Origin: Bog-257 sp963834135
GTDB lineage: Bacteria; Acidobacteriota; Terriglobia; Terriglobales; Acidobacteriaceae
Length of the DNA stretch: 64,000 bases
Assembly: GCA_963834135.1 (NCBI GenBank)
Contig: CAWIAN010000007.1
Location: forward strand, 1,054,001-1,118,000
Reading direction: 5' to 3'
The translations under genes were made by a program, and so were the position numbers. Shown here piece after piece: positions 26,347 through 35,306 of this stretch. Under the pieces are notes generated by a model, which did not search any database, was not told the DNA's origin, and saw only the letters and a list, made by a program, of their open reading frames with translations. Position 1 is the stretch's first letter; each line of letters opens with the position of its first letter.

Positions 26347-26766
26347 ATGTCCGAACCACAACACAACCTCACCGTAGACCATCTGGAAGTCGTCGATGGG
26401 CGCGACCGCGAGCAGATCGAAGGCTGGGTTCCGGAGCTGGCTGGCGAAGCTGAACTCCGCGACGCGCTGGAGAAGGCCTTCGACTACCGCGGCGACGTGA
26501 CCATCACGCGTAAGGACGGAACGAAGGTGGAAGGCTACATCTTCGATCGTCGTAACGCCCCCACGCTAGCGCAGTCTGTCGTGCGATTGATCCCGCAGAA
26601 CTCGCGCGAGAAGATCTCGATCCCCTACTCCGATATCGCCGCCTTGGCCTTCAGCGGTCGTGACACCGCTGCCGGAAGAAGTTGGGAAGCCTGGGTCCGC
26701 AAGTATTGGGAGAAGAAAGCGGCAGGCGAAAAGGGCTTCGGACTCGACCCCGAAAACCTGGAATAA
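26347..26766 (+). CDS. Conserved-looking hypothetical protein
   Basis: 139 residues, acidic, no signal peptide. The middle shows a small beta domain (RGDVTITRKDGTKVEGYIFDRR ... IPYSDIAALAFSGRD), resembling an SH3-like or Sm-like beta barrel, and the C-terminus is helical with WVRKYWEKK. I do not recognise an assigned family. It lies downstream of hpnH on the same strand but is separated from it by a repeat element, so co-transcription is uncertain. Confidence 0.7.
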   Translation: MSEPQHNLTVDHLEVVDGRDREQIEGWVPELAGEAELRDALEKAFDYRGDVTITRKDGTKVEGYIFDRRNAPTLAQSVVRLIPQNSREKISIPYSDIAALAFSGRDTAAGRSWEAWVRKYWEKKAAGEKGFGLDPENLE

Positions 26767-26928
26767 CTGGTGCCCCAGGTTCGCGTCTTTGTTTCGGACG
26801 CTAACCTGGGATTCGATAACCTGACCGGGTGGAAACGACGGGGCCGCGAGACGAAAGCGCACCGCTCAGCGCCACGCACCTTCCTCATCCCAGGTTAGGC
26901 CAAAAGAAGGCCGAACCTGGGGCACCAG
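26767..26928. repeat. Nested inverted-repeat element (ctggtgccccaggttcg)
   Basis: The outer arms, 17 bases each (26767-26783 and 26912-26928), are perfect reverse complements. An inner pair, taacctggga (26802-26811) and tcccaggtta (26888-26897), is also perfect. The 162-base element starts right after the stop of the preceding gene. The outer arm recurs as a partial copy at 30210-30225. It is a candidate small non-coding repeat; RNA folding or mobility is unproven. Confidence 0.75.
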
Positions 26929-26973
26929 CGAAAACTTTCCGCCGTACGTCTGCGCACGCAAAGAGGAGAACCG

Positions 26974-27501
26974 GTGAAAGGCGTAATCGCTTTCGTATTG
27001 CTCGCCGCGGCGACCCTGGTAGCGCAAAAACCGGAGTTCGTGGAAGGTCTCGGCCAGGGTTACAACGGCGAATGGACTCATGTGTCGCGGCAACTGATCG
27101 CATTGGCGGAAGCCATCCCAGCGGAGAAATATTCCTGGCGTCCGGCTCCGGGAGTGCGCTCCACCGGGGAAGTGTTCCTGCACATTGCAAGCACGAACTA
27201 CTTCCTCTTGAACCGCATGGGGCATAAGCCACCTGCGGATTTCGAATCCCTGGATGTCGCGAAAGTCGCCACCGACAAAGCTAAGGTGATCGAGTGGTTG
27301 AAACGCTCTTTAGATGCCGTGCGCGATGCGCATGCCGCAGCCACTCCGGCAGAGCTTCAGAAGACGGAGAAGTTCTTCGATCACCAGACCACAGACGAGG
27401 GTCTATACCTCCGCCTTCTCATTCATGCCAATGAGCACATGGGACAACTGGTTGCGTATGCTCGAGTGAACGGCGTGGTGCCGCCGTGGTCCGACAAATG
27501 A
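26974..27501 (+). CDS. Exported DinB-like protein
   Basis: A signal peptide (VIAFVLLAAATLVAQ) is followed by a DinB/DUF664-type four-helix domain: an N-terminal helix with WTHVSRQL, FLHIASTNYF and LIHANEHMGQLV, containing the His positions used for metal binding. 175 residues. Export of a DinB fold is common in Acidobacteriota, where the role is unknown. Start is GTG at 26974 with AAAGAGGAGAA upstream. Compare the cytoplasmic DinB-like gene at 20227-20700. Confidence 0.82.
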   Translation: MKGVIAFVLLAAATLVAQKPEFVEGLGQGYNGEWTHVSRQLIALAEAIPAEKYSWRPAPGVRSTGEVFLHIASTNYFLLNRMGHKPPADFESLDVAKVATDKAKVIEWLKRSLDAVRDAHAAATPAELQKTEKFFDHQTTDEGLYLRLLIHANEHMGQLVAYARVNGVVPPWSDK

Positions 27502-27725
27502 TTCGACCGAAGGGGCAGCGGACGCCGTGTCGGTGAATGCTCTCCTCCGGCCACCCTTGTCCATTGCCGGACAAAAGTTTGAAGCGGCCAGCATCTTTGA
27601 AAAACCTAACCGCCGCCCGTTGCGCCACTTATAAAATCACGAACTTGGCCGCCAAACTGCACTAGCCTCTTTTCCTGCGAACTACACCGGTTCGCTCTGC
27701 GTAGTGAAACGGAGGAGGCATTCGG

Positions 27726-30191
27726 ATGACGAATCTGCTGCAAGACATCCGTTACGGTTGGCGCACGTTGCGTAAGAGCCCGGGGTTCACTGTCGTTGCC
27801 GTGCTCGTGCTGGCCTTGGGCATCGGAGCCAACACCGCAATCTTCAGCGTAGTCAACGCCGTCTTGCTGCAGCCGCTGCCCTTCAATCAGCCCGACCGGC
27901 TGGTCGCGCTTTATCACACCCCGCCGCAAGCGAGCTTCCCGGGCATCTCCCAATTCGCCGTGTCGCCGGCCAACTTCCTGGATTGGCGCGGTCACGCCCA
28001 CAGCTTTGAAGGCATGGCTGCCTACGGCTTCGGTAATTACACCCTCACGGGCAACGGACAGCCCATCACGGTGCCCGTCGTGTCATCGACATACGGTCTG
28101 CTTTCGCTTCTGCACGCGCAACCATTGCTGGGCCGCGACTTCCTGGCGAGCGAAGACCAGCCGGGCCACGAACATGAGGTGCTGGTCAGCTATGGGTTCT
28201 GGCGCGATCATCTGGGCGCCAATCCAGCCGTCGTGGGCACCAACATTCAGCTCAATGGCGAACCCTACACGGTGATCGGCGTCATGCAGCCGGGTTTCGA
28301 GTTCCCGTTCGTCAGTGATCCCCAGTTTCGCCCGCAAATGTGGAAGCTGCAGGGCTGGACCCCGAAGGAAGCCGCCATTCGGGACAACCACAACCTTGGC
28401 GTGATCGCGCGCCTGAAACCAGGGGTCACCTTGGAGCAGGCCAGCGCCGAGATGAATGCCGTATCCGACCGTCTGGCGCAGCAGTATCCCAAGGACGACA
28501 AGGGCTGGGGTGCAACGGTAGTTGCTTTGCGGCAGGACATCGTTGGCGACGTCCGCACGCCCCTGCTGATCCTGCTGGGCGCAGTGGCCTTTGTGCTGCT
28601 GATTGCCTGCGCCAACATCGCCAACCTGGTGCTGGCAAAAACGCTCTCGCGGCGCAAGGAAGTGGCGATCCGGGCAGCGTTGGGCGCAAGCCGGCGCCGG
28701 CTGCTGCAGCAGGCCCTGGCGGAGACTGTCCTGCTGTCCTTGATCGGTGGCGCTCTCGGACTGGTTCTCGCCCATTACGGTGCAGCCTTCATCGTGAAGT
28801 TTGCAGGCACACAACTGCCGCGTTCGAGCAGCATCGGGTTGAACGGCTGGGTCCTGATCTTCACACTTGGTGTCTCCTTGTTGACCGGCCTGGCTGCGGG
28901 CTTGCTGCCTGCGCTGCGGCTGACCCGCGGCGACGTGAACGAATCCTTGAAGCAGAGCGCTGGCCGTACCGCTTCCGATTCTGGTGGAAGCCGCACGCGC
29001 AACGCCCTGGTGATTGCCGAAGTCGCGCTCTCGCTGATGCTGCTGGCTGGTGCGGGCCTGCTGATTCGCAGCCTGTGGAACCTGCGTTCCACCTATCCCG
29101 GTTTCGAGGCCGACCATGTGATCACCATGGACTTGTCGGTGTCGTGGAATAAGTTCGCCGCCCTGCCGCAACTGGCCAGCTTCTACCAGAACGTGCTGGA
29201 ACGCGTGCGTGCCGTACCCGGTGTCAAGGCAGCGGGACTGACCAACTCGTTGCCGCTCACCGGCAACGGCTCGCATCAACCGGTGCAGATTGCGGGCCAG
29301 CCAATCGTGCCCATGGCCGATCAGCCCGAAGTTGATGTTCGGATCATCAGCCCCGGATATGTAGGCGCGATGCACATTGCAGTGATGGGCGGGCGCGACC
29401 TCGACGACGCCGACGTCGCGGGTAAACCGGGTGCGGTGCTCATCAGCCAGTCGATGGCCACGCAGTTCTGGCCGCACGACGATCCCATCGGCAAGCAGTT
29501 GACCCTGTACTTCTTCCCCGACATCGTGCGCACGGTAGTCGGTGTGGTGGGTGACGTGAAAGAGGACGGGTTGAACCAGACACGTTCGGCTTCCATGCTC
29601 TACATGCCGGCGGCGCAGGTCGAAAGTCCCCGGGGCTATCCGTGGCATGCATTTCCGATGACCCTGGTTGCCCGAACGCAAACGCCGCCCGCCAGCGTCG
29701 TGTCGGCCATCACCGACGTTGTGCACGGACTCGACTCGGATGTTCCGGTGCTCAATATCAAGACCATGGAAGACACGGTTAACGACTCACTGCTCCAGCA
29801 GCGCTTCACCATGTTGCTGCTGACGGGATTTGCGGCGATCGCGCTCTTGCTGGCGGCCGTAGGCATCTACAGCGTGCTGTCATACATGGTGCGGCGCAGG
29901 GTGCGCGAGATTGGGATTCGCATGGCGCTGGGAGCGCAGATTGGCGACGTGCTGCGCATGATTGTGGTCGAGGGTATGAAGCCGACGTTGCTGGGCGTGG
30001 GGATCGGGTTGGCGGGAGCGCTCGCCCTGGGACGCGTTATGGCAAGCGTGATTTATGGGGTGAGCGCGAGAGATCTGACGACGCTGGTCAGCGTTGCCGT
30101 GCTGATGGCCGCGATCGGCCTGCTGGCCAGCGCGCTGCCGGCGTATCGCGCATCACGCGTCGATCCCATGAGGACGTTGCGGGACGAGTGA
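27726..30191 (+). CDS. ADOP-type duplicated FtsX/MacB permease
   Basis: An 821-residue membrane protein with two MacB-like periplasmic domains and two FtsX-type permease units: helix at about residues 20-45, FtsX core near 280-400, a second helix near 430, and the last FtsX core near 690-815. The architecture fits the acidobacterial duplicated orphan permease family (ADOP, TIGR03434), which has no linked ATPase; substrates and function are unknown. The ATG at 27726 follows GGAGGAGG. Many copies per genome are usual in Acidobacteriota. Confidence 0.93.
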   Translation: MTNLLQDIRYGWRTLRKSPGFTVVAVLVLALGIGANTAIFSVVNAVLLQPLPFNQPDRLVALYHTPPQASFPGISQFAVSPANFLDWRGHAHSFEGMAAYGFGNYTLTGNGQPITVPVVSSTYGLLSLLHAQPLLGRDFLASEDQPGHEHEVLVSYGFWRDHLGANPAVVGTNIQLNGEPYTVIGVMQPGFEFPFVSDPQFRPQMWKLQGWTPKEAAIRDNHNLGVIARLKPGVTLEQASAEMNAVSDRLAQQYPKDDKGWGATVVALRQDIVGDVRTPLLILLGAVAFVLLIACANIANLVLAKTLSRRKEVAIRAALGASRRRLLQQALAETVLLSLIGGALGLVLAHYGAAFIVKFAGTQLPRSSSIGLNGWVLIFTLGVSLLTGLAAGLLPALRLTRGDVNESLKQSAGRTASDSGGSRTRNALVIAEVALSLMLLAGAGLLIRSLWNLRSTYPGFEADHVITMDLSVSWNKFAALPQLASFYQNVLERVRAVPGVKAAGLTNSLPLTGNGSHQPVQIAGQPIVPMADQPEVDVRIISPGYVGAMHIAVMGGRDLDDADVAGKPGAVLISQSMATQFWPHDDPIGKQLTLYFFPDIVRTVVGVVGDVKEDGLNQTRSASMLYMPAAQVESPRGYPWHAFPMTLVARTQTPPASVVSAITDVVHGLDSDVPVLNIKTMEDTVNDSLLQQRFTMLLLTGFAAIALLLAAVGIYSVLSYMVRRRVREIGIRMALGAQIGDVLRMIVVEGMKPTLLGVGIGLAGALALGRVMASVIYGVSARDLTTLVSVAVLMAAIGLLASALPAYRASRVDPMRTLRDE

Positions 30192-30209
30192 TCGCTTTCA
30201 AGGAATAAC

Positions 30210-30279
30210 CGAACCTGGGGCACCAAGTTTCGTCCACTCTGTTGCCAACGGCTGGCGGCAAGTATGGGGCACCCCATAC
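30210..30279. repeat. Partial repeat copy plus perfect palindrome
   Basis: cgaacctggggcacca (30210-30225) repeats the right arm of the element at 26767-26928. Further on, gtatgggg-ca-ccccatac (30262-30279) is a perfect palindrome sharing the ggggcacc core. It lies between the convergent ADOP and carbonic anhydrase genes and could serve as a hairpin barrier between them, although no T-tract follows. Confidence 0.6.
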
Positions 30280-30331
30280 CTCATCGCTTCTCCTACCAAC
30301 GTTGTACTTCCTCTGCGGCGGAGCAGCCACT

Positions 30332-31036
30332 TTACGAGAGCAACGTTACCGCTCCATTGCTGAGATCGTAATATCCCGCAACGACCTTGATCTTGCCTTC
30401 TTTCACCATGGGTGCGAGCACGGTCGACGATTCGCGCAGCAGCCTTGCCTGGTATTGTGCATTCGCTTTGATCGTCGCCGTCAGGTCCGGACCCGCCTGA
30501 TCAATGGCCGGCTGAATGTGGGGAAACAGGGAACTGATCTGGCCGGGGACAGCCTTGCCCTGAATCGCCGCTTTCACGGCTCCGCAACTCGCATGTCCCA
30601 GCACAAGGATCACCTTGGTCCCGAGGACCGCCGCGCCGTATTCCAGGCTGCCGATAATCTCGGGCGTAATAAGGTTTCCGGCAACGCGGGCGACGAAGAT
30701 ATGACCGATAGTCTGGTCGAACACCCACTCGACGGGCACGCGCGAGTCGGCGCACGACAGCACCGCCGCGAAAGGTTCCTGCTTCTCTTCCGTGTTCGCC
30801 TTCAGAAGATCGAGATCGTGTTGTGGAGATGTCAGGGTATTCGAGACGTAGCGTTTGTTTCCGCTCATCAGTTCGGCCAGCGCGGCATCGGGTGTGGAAA
30901 CATCCTGGGCTTGCGCCGGCGTAGGGATGGCAAACGGAATTGCGCCTGCGACGATGCCGGCAGCGGTTCCGCCAACTCCCAGTTGCAATAGACGACGTCT
31001 CGACAATGTGCGGTCGGAGGTAGAGCCGTTACTCAT
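30332..31036 (-). CDS. Tat-exported beta-carbonic anhydrase
   Basis: Interconverts CO2 and bicarbonate using zinc. Ligands fit beta-carbonic anhydrases: Cys95 with Asp97 and Arg99 (CADSR), His148 and Cys151 (GHASCG). A twin-arginine signal (SRRRLLQLG, residues 12-20) and hydrophobic segment followed by AQAQD predict folded export to the periplasm. Length is 234 residues. The ATG at 31036 is divergent from a TPR gene, with 97 bases between. Export is unusual for beta-class enzymes but known in some bacteria. Confidence 0.92.
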   Translation of the reverse strand: MSNGSTSDRTLSRRRLLQLGVGGTAAGIVAGAIPFAIPTPAQAQDVSTPDAALAELMSGNKRYVSNTLTSPQHDLDLLKANTEEKQEPFAAVLSCADSRVPVEWVFDQTIGHIFVARVAGNLITPEIIGSLEYGAAVLGTKVILVLGHASCGAVKAAIQGKAVPGQISSLFPHIQPAIDQAGPDLTATIKANAQYQARLLRESSTVLAPMVKEGKIKVVAGYYDLSNGAVTLLS

Positions 31037-31133
31037 GGAGGGTTTCCTTAGAAGGAATTTTGAGTGCGCGAAAGTTTAACGCGCCGCGTGTCTTGAAACA
31101 ACATGCAACTCGTGATGTGCAATAATTCGCCCT

Positions 31134-32126
31134 ATGAGAGCGAGAATAGGCGCGTTTTGCTTGTCGTTGGTGACGGTTTTGTTGTTCTGCAGTATGTTTC
31201 TTTGCGCTCAGGCCCAGCCATCACCGGGAACTCAGGCTCCGGCAGCTCAGCCATCGAAAACGGGAGACGCTGCAGAACTGGTGAAGCAAGGCGAAGAACT
31301 CGCCAAGAATGGCAAACCAGACGAAGCCCTGGCCCTGTTTGAACGCGCGGTAGAACTCAATCCGAACCTCTACCAGGCGCAGCTCTTCATGGGAGTCGCT
31401 CTCGATCTTCAAGGCAAGTACGAGGAGGCGCGAAAGCATCTGGCGAAGGCAATCGAATTGGCTTCGCAGGAGCAGACGGTACAGGCCTTGCGTGTGATGG
31501 CGGTTTCGTACGCTTTCGAGCGGAATATGGCCAAAGTGGCCGAGTACGACAAGCGCGCCTTCGATCTTCAGAACAACTGGAAGCAGTATGCGGACGCTGC
31601 GGGAACAGCCGATGAGCTGGGTCGAATTTATTTAGAGTTCGGCGACTTGGACAATGCGTTTCAGTGGTATCAGATCGGTAACACGACCGCATCGAAGATT
31701 CCGAATCTCACTCCCGCGCAGAAGGATCTCTGGAACTTTCGATGGAACGCGGCGCTGGCCCGAATCGCGATACGACGCGGACAGCGCGAGCAGGCGCAGC
31801 AATACCTCACGATGTGCAAGACGTATCTTGACAAGGGCGACAATCCTGACCAAATGCAGTTCTATCCCTACCTGGCGGGCTACGTGGCTCTATATGGTGC
31901 CGACTATGCCACCGCGATCAAGCAACTGCAACTGGCCAACCAGAAGGACCCCTTCGTTCTGAGCTTGCTGGCGCAATGCTATGACAAGCTGGGCGACAAA
32001 GCACATGCCCGGGACTACTACCAGAAGATCATGTCGATCAATACGCACAACCCTTCGAACGCATTCGCCCGTCCTAAAGCGAGAGAGTACCTCGCCCAAG
32101 GGCAGGTTGCGACACCGCCGGCTTAG
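31134..32126 (+). CDS. Exported TPR-repeat protein
   Basis: A signal peptide (hydrophobic core LSLVTVLLFCSMFLCAQA) is followed by TPR repeats: EEARKHLAKAIEL, NAFQWYQIGNT, IKQLQLANQKDP and KAHARDYYQKIMSI. 330 residues, probably periplasmic; partner unknown. The ATG at 31134 lacks a Shine-Dalgarno and lies close to an AATAAT box (31121-31126), so the transcript may be nearly leaderless; this is inference. It is a stand-alone gene upstream of the kinase. Confidence 0.82.
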   Translation: MRARIGAFCLSLVTVLLFCSMFLCAQAQPSPGTQAPAAQPSKTGDAAELVKQGEELAKNGKPDEALALFERAVELNPNLYQAQLFMGVALDLQGKYEEARKHLAKAIELASQEQTVQALRVMAVSYAFERNMAKVAEYDKRAFDLQNNWKQYADAAGTADELGRIYLEFGDLDNAFQWYQIGNTTASKIPNLTPAQKDLWNFRWNAALARIAIRRGQREQAQQYLTMCKTYLDKGDNPDQMQFYPYLAGYVALYGADYATAIKQLQLANQKDPFVLSLLAQCYDKLGDKAHARDYYQKIMSINTHNPSNAFARPKAREYLAQGQVATPPA

Positions 32127-32242
32127 ATGCGCCTTCAACCTAGGAAGTAGAAGTCGGCCACCCTTCTCAAAGCACTACACCTTAGGCGTGCCGACTTTCT
32201 TATCTCGGACTTCGGGCGCACCGCTCTGGCGTGTCGTTGCGC

Positions 32243-32271
32243 TTGACTTTGATCGAGTCACAGAATTTAAT
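32243..32271 (+). promoter_or_regulatory. Sigma-70-type promoter of the kinase gene
   Basis: TTGACT (32243-32248), a 17-base spacer and TTTAAT (32266-32271) form a good promoter. The predicted leader is about 120 bases. Upstream, aagtcggc/gccgactt around 32161-32206 may end the TPR gene's transcript; the 274-base gap otherwise holds no gene. Confidence 0.68.
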
Positions 32272-32400
32272 CTGGCGACTAGGCTTACGGCTTGAGAGGT
32301 TTTATCCCGCTCCGAAGCCGTGTGCACTTCGTAGTGTCGTGCTCGTGACTGCGTAGTGGGAGAGCATTCGCCCACATATCTGAGTTTCGACGGAGTATCC

Positions 32401-34053
32401 ATGTCCACGTCTGGCCAGACCCATTTGTCTGCTAGCGGTGCGAATCCCGAAGGTCAGCAAGCTTTACAGATCAAATACTTCATTGGCGGACTAGCCTTGT
32501 TGGCTGCAAGCGCGCTGATCTGGCCTGTCCTGGGTCGGGGCGTCGAGCGGTATCAGTTCATGCCGCACGTCTTTTGTTATCTTGGCAATCCGACGCTCAT
32601 CGGTGTCAATCTTGTCTCCGACCTTCTGATCGGCGCCTCTTACGTCGTGATCTCTCTGACACTGGTTTACCTCGTCCGGGCCAGCCGAGGAGCGATTCCG
32701 TTCCACTGGATGTTTCTGGCATTTGGGACGTTCATCATCGCGTGCGGTGGCACGCATTTCATGGAGGCCGTAACCCTCTGGCACCCGGTGTATTGGGCTG
32801 CGGCCTACCTAAAAGTAATCACCGCCGTGGCTTCGGTTGCCACCGCGGTGGCCTTGCCACTGGTTTTGCCGAAGATTCTCAACAATATTGAAAACATACG
32901 TTTATCGGAAACCCGGGCACTTGAGCTTGCCCGCGCCAATCAGGAGCTGAGCACGGCTAATGAAAAGCTGCAAGACTTAGATCGCTTGCGTCGCCGCTTT
33001 GTCGCGCAGGCGGCTGCCAACATGGGCGACTGGGAATGGGACATTCGAAAAGGCGAGGTGCGCTGGTCGCCGGAAGTGGAAGATATGCATGGCCTGCCTC
33101 GCGGGAGTTTTCGTGGACAGCTGGAGAATTGGCTGGAAACGATCCATCCAGACGACCGGGATCGGGCACTGGCGACGGTGCAAGACTCGGTCCGCAATCA
33201 CAAAGAATATGAGCTCGAGTACCGCACCAGTCGTCCGGACGGCCGGTACTGCTGGACGACATCTCGCGGCTCCGTCGAGTACAACCCCGACGGCGAACCG
33301 ATGCGCATGGCGGGAATGTCCATGGACATCAGCACTCGCAAACATACGGAAGAAGCCTTGCGGAAAACCGAGAAGCTGGCCGCCGCGGGAAGGCTGGCCG
33401 CTACCATTGCGCACGAGATCAACAATCCTCTCGAGGCGGTTACGAACTTGATCTATCTCGCCCGCTCAGAGCAGTCGCTCGACTCGAGTAAGCGGTTGCT
33501 TGACGCCGCGGATCATGAACTGCAGAGAATCGGTCATATCACGCGCCAGACTCTTGGTTTCTATCGTGAGACAACTTCTCCCGTCGAGATCGATGTTTCC
33601 GAGCTACTGAAAGGCGTGGTCGACGTATTCCGCCGTAAATTGACTTCTCGAAATATCAGCGCCTCGGTCGAGAGCGACGGCGCTGTCTTTTTGCACGGAG
33701 TGCCGGGCGAGTTACGTCAGGTCCTCTCCAATCTGCTGAGCAATGCCATCGACGCATCCCCGACAGGCTCGCAGGTCAGAATTCGCATTAAATCGCTCGG
33801 CGATGCAGTTCAAATCGCAATTGCCGATCACGGCTCCGGAATCCCCGAAGCAGCTGGAGCGCAAATTTTCGAGCCGTTCTTTACCACCAAGAAGGATGTT
33901 GGGACCGGGCTCGGACTTTGGATCAGCAAAGAAATCGTTCAGAACCATGGCGGGAGGATAAGCTTCCGTAGCCGGACCGGCGCGGATAAGAGCGGAACGG
34001 TTTTTGTGGTGTACCTCAGCAAGACGCACGCTGCGCGCAGCACCGCTGCATAG
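32401..34053 (+). CDS. Histidine kinase with ethylene-receptor-type membrane sensor and PAS domain
   Basis: 550 residues from the ATG at 32401 (GGAG ahead; a GTG at 32356 is an alternative). Residues about 55-160 form three to four membrane helices that align with the ETR1 ethylene-binding domain: VSD with Asp74, Tyr81, and CGGTH with Cys115 and His119, matching ETR1 Asp25, Tyr32, Cys65 and His69, the copper/ethylene site. A PAS domain with a PAC motif follows (about 200-315), then the HisKA phospho-acceptor His338 (AHEINNP), Asn448 and ATP-lid motifs (DHGSGIP, EPFFTTK, GTGLGL). No receiver is fused. A cognate response regulator is not adjacent. Ethylene sensing is inference from the motif. 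Confidence 0.9.
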   Translation: MSTSGQTHLSASGANPEGQQALQIKYFIGGLALLAASALIWPVLGRGVERYQFMPHVFCYLGNPTLIGVNLVSDLLIGASYVVISLTLVYLVRASRGAIPFHWMFLAFGTFIIACGGTHFMEAVTLWHPVYWAAAYLKVITAVASVATAVALPLVLPKILNNIENIRLSETRALELARANQELSTANEKLQDLDRLRRRFVAQAAANMGDWEWDIRKGEVRWSPEVEDMHGLPRGSFRGQLENWLETIHPDDRDRALATVQDSVRNHKEYELEYRTSRPDGRYCWTTSRGSVEYNPDGEPMRMAGMSMDISTRKHTEEALRKTEKLAAAGRLAATIAHEINNPLEAVTNLIYLARSEQSLDSSKRLLDAADHELQRIGHITRQTLGFYRETTSPVEIDVSELLKGVVDVFRRKLTSRNISASVESDGAVFLHGVPGELRQVLSNLLSNAIDASPTGSQVRIRIKSLGDAVQIAIADHGSGIPEAAGAQIFEPFFTTKKDVGTGLGLWISKEIVQNHGGRISFRSRTGADKSGTVFVVYLSKTHAARSTAA

Positions 34054-34054
34054 C

Positions 34055-34078
34055 ATCCTGGCGCTTCCGGTCCAGGAT
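34055..34078. terminator. Weak hairpin between convergent genes
   Basis: atcctgg (34055-34061) pairs with ccaggat (34072-34078), overlapping the last base of the cupin stop codon. The seven-base stem has no T-run, so this is a tentative transcription barrier only. Confidence 0.35.
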
Positions 34079-34407
34079 TATTTCGGTTCAGCGGCCGTCA
34101 ACATGGTCAGCAACATTACCGTGTCGGTCTTCGCGTACACGGCATGAGGAACGTTGGCTTCCATAAAGATCCACGATCCGGCGGTAAGTTCCTTTTCGTC
34201 GCCGTCGAGTGTAAGCCGAACCTCGCCTTGAACAATCTCGATCATCGCTGGAACGGCGGCAGTATGCTGCGACAACTCTTGTCCACCAGAAAATCCAAAC
34301 AACACAACTTTGACTCGATCGTCGCGGCGAATCGTGCGGCTGAGGGTGCCATCTTTAGGGATTTCGATTGCATTGGTAAGGCTTTCGATTACGGAATAAT
34401 TAGGCAT
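34078..34407 (-). CDS. Small cupin-domain protein
   Basis: 109 residues with a single conserved cupin barrel: GGQELSQHTAAVPAMIEIVQGEVRL and GSWIFMEANVPHAVYA, the two cupin motifs. Only some of the usual metal-binding His residues are obvious, so it may be a non-enzymatic sensor or an isomerase. The start at 34407 has GGGAGAAG upstream, which is preferred to a longer frame at 34461. It converges with the kinase gene; the two are not obviously linked functionally. Confidence 0.82.
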   Translation of the reverse strand: MPNYSVIESLTNAIEIPKDGTLSRTIRRDDRVKVVLFGFSGGQELSQHTAAVPAMIEIVQGEVRLTLDGDEKELTAGSWIFMEANVPHAVYAKTDTVMLLTMLTAAEPK

Positions 34408-34476
34408 GTTCTTCTCCCGGTTAGGCTGAACTCGAGCCGCAACAGCATAGCTGCGCAGCAAGCATCGCGACCCGAC

Positions 34477-35214
34477 TCAGCAAGAGTTCATGGGTAATGC
34501 ACGTCGGCAGGATCCGGGATCGGGCTGGTGGCGAACCTTTCGCCATACCTGGGGGAAGAATTCGCTGAAGGCGTTAGAGAGCGCGCGGCCTCCGAAGCCC
34601 TCGGCGGTGCGTAACAGCGCGTTGTCCCAATCATCCTCGCTGGGAACGCGCCAGGTGTTAGAGAGGAAGTTGTTGCCGGCAACCGCCACATACCTGGCAT
34701 AAGCAGGGTGGCGTTCCCCGTCCTGCCGATAAGCGCGGAATGTGAGATCGATGACGTTCTTGACCCGCTCCTTAAATGGAGCATGAACGGTGTGGAAATA
34801 TCGCGGATCTTCTCCCCACGCCGCCCCGAGAGTCGCTTCGATTGCATTGCTGGTCGACACGCCTGTGAGGCGCATTCCATAGCGCTGTCCGAAGCCGACC
34901 CAGTGCGTGCCGTACTCGGAAGGGTTGTCGGTAGCAGTTCCAATGCCGGAGGAAAACAGGCCCGCCACCAGACTGCGAGGCCCTACCGTGGAGCGGACGA
35001 ACCAGAAGAATCTTCCTTCGGCGGTGATGGCGCGGTAATCGGCCGGAGTCCGAGGAACAGCGCGTATATACCGCGAAATGCTCGACTTGCCTTCATCTGA
35101 ATTGTCGTTGGAAGGTGCTTGCGCGGTTTGGGCTGCAACTGGCTTTAGAAAGAAAAGGCCAACGCACAAAACGAACACGAGTTGCCGCCCCGCGGCAACG
35201 AAAGGTGAATTCAT
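34477..35214 (-). CDS. Exported protein of unknown function
   Basis: 245 residues, a signal peptide (VFVLCVGLFFLKPVAAQ) and a mature domain with aromatic and Gly-rich segments (GTHWVGFGQRYGMR, AAWGEDPRYF, AYRQDGERHPAYARY). I know of such exported proteins in Acidobacteriota but cannot name a family. It is located 69 bases from the cupin gene on the same strand. No motif points to an enzyme. Confidence 0.7.
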   Translation of the reverse strand: MNSPFVAAGRQLVFVLCVGLFFLKPVAAQTAQAPSNDNSDEGKSSISRYIRAVPRTPADYRAITAEGRFFWFVRSTVGPRSLVAGLFSSGIGTATDNPSEYGTHWVGFGQRYGMRLTGVSTSNAIEATLGAAWGEDPRYFHTVHAPFKERVKNVIDLTFRAYRQDGERHPAYARYVAVAGNNFLSNTWRVPSEDDWDNALLRTAEGFGGRALSNAFSEFFPQVWRKVRHQPDPGSCRRALPMNSC

Positions 35215-35306
35215 CTACAGTGCTCTCCCCTGAGAAACGGCGTCTGGCAACCTTATGGAAGCATAGAGGCAATCGCGCGAATTGCCAAACTCAGCCACGC
35301 GCGACG

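Noticed and set aside
28083..29726. 547-codon minus-strand frame opposite the ADOP gene
   Set aside because: Composition is rich in Arg/His/Gln, typical of antisense frames; the ADOP frame covers the same bases with clear domains.
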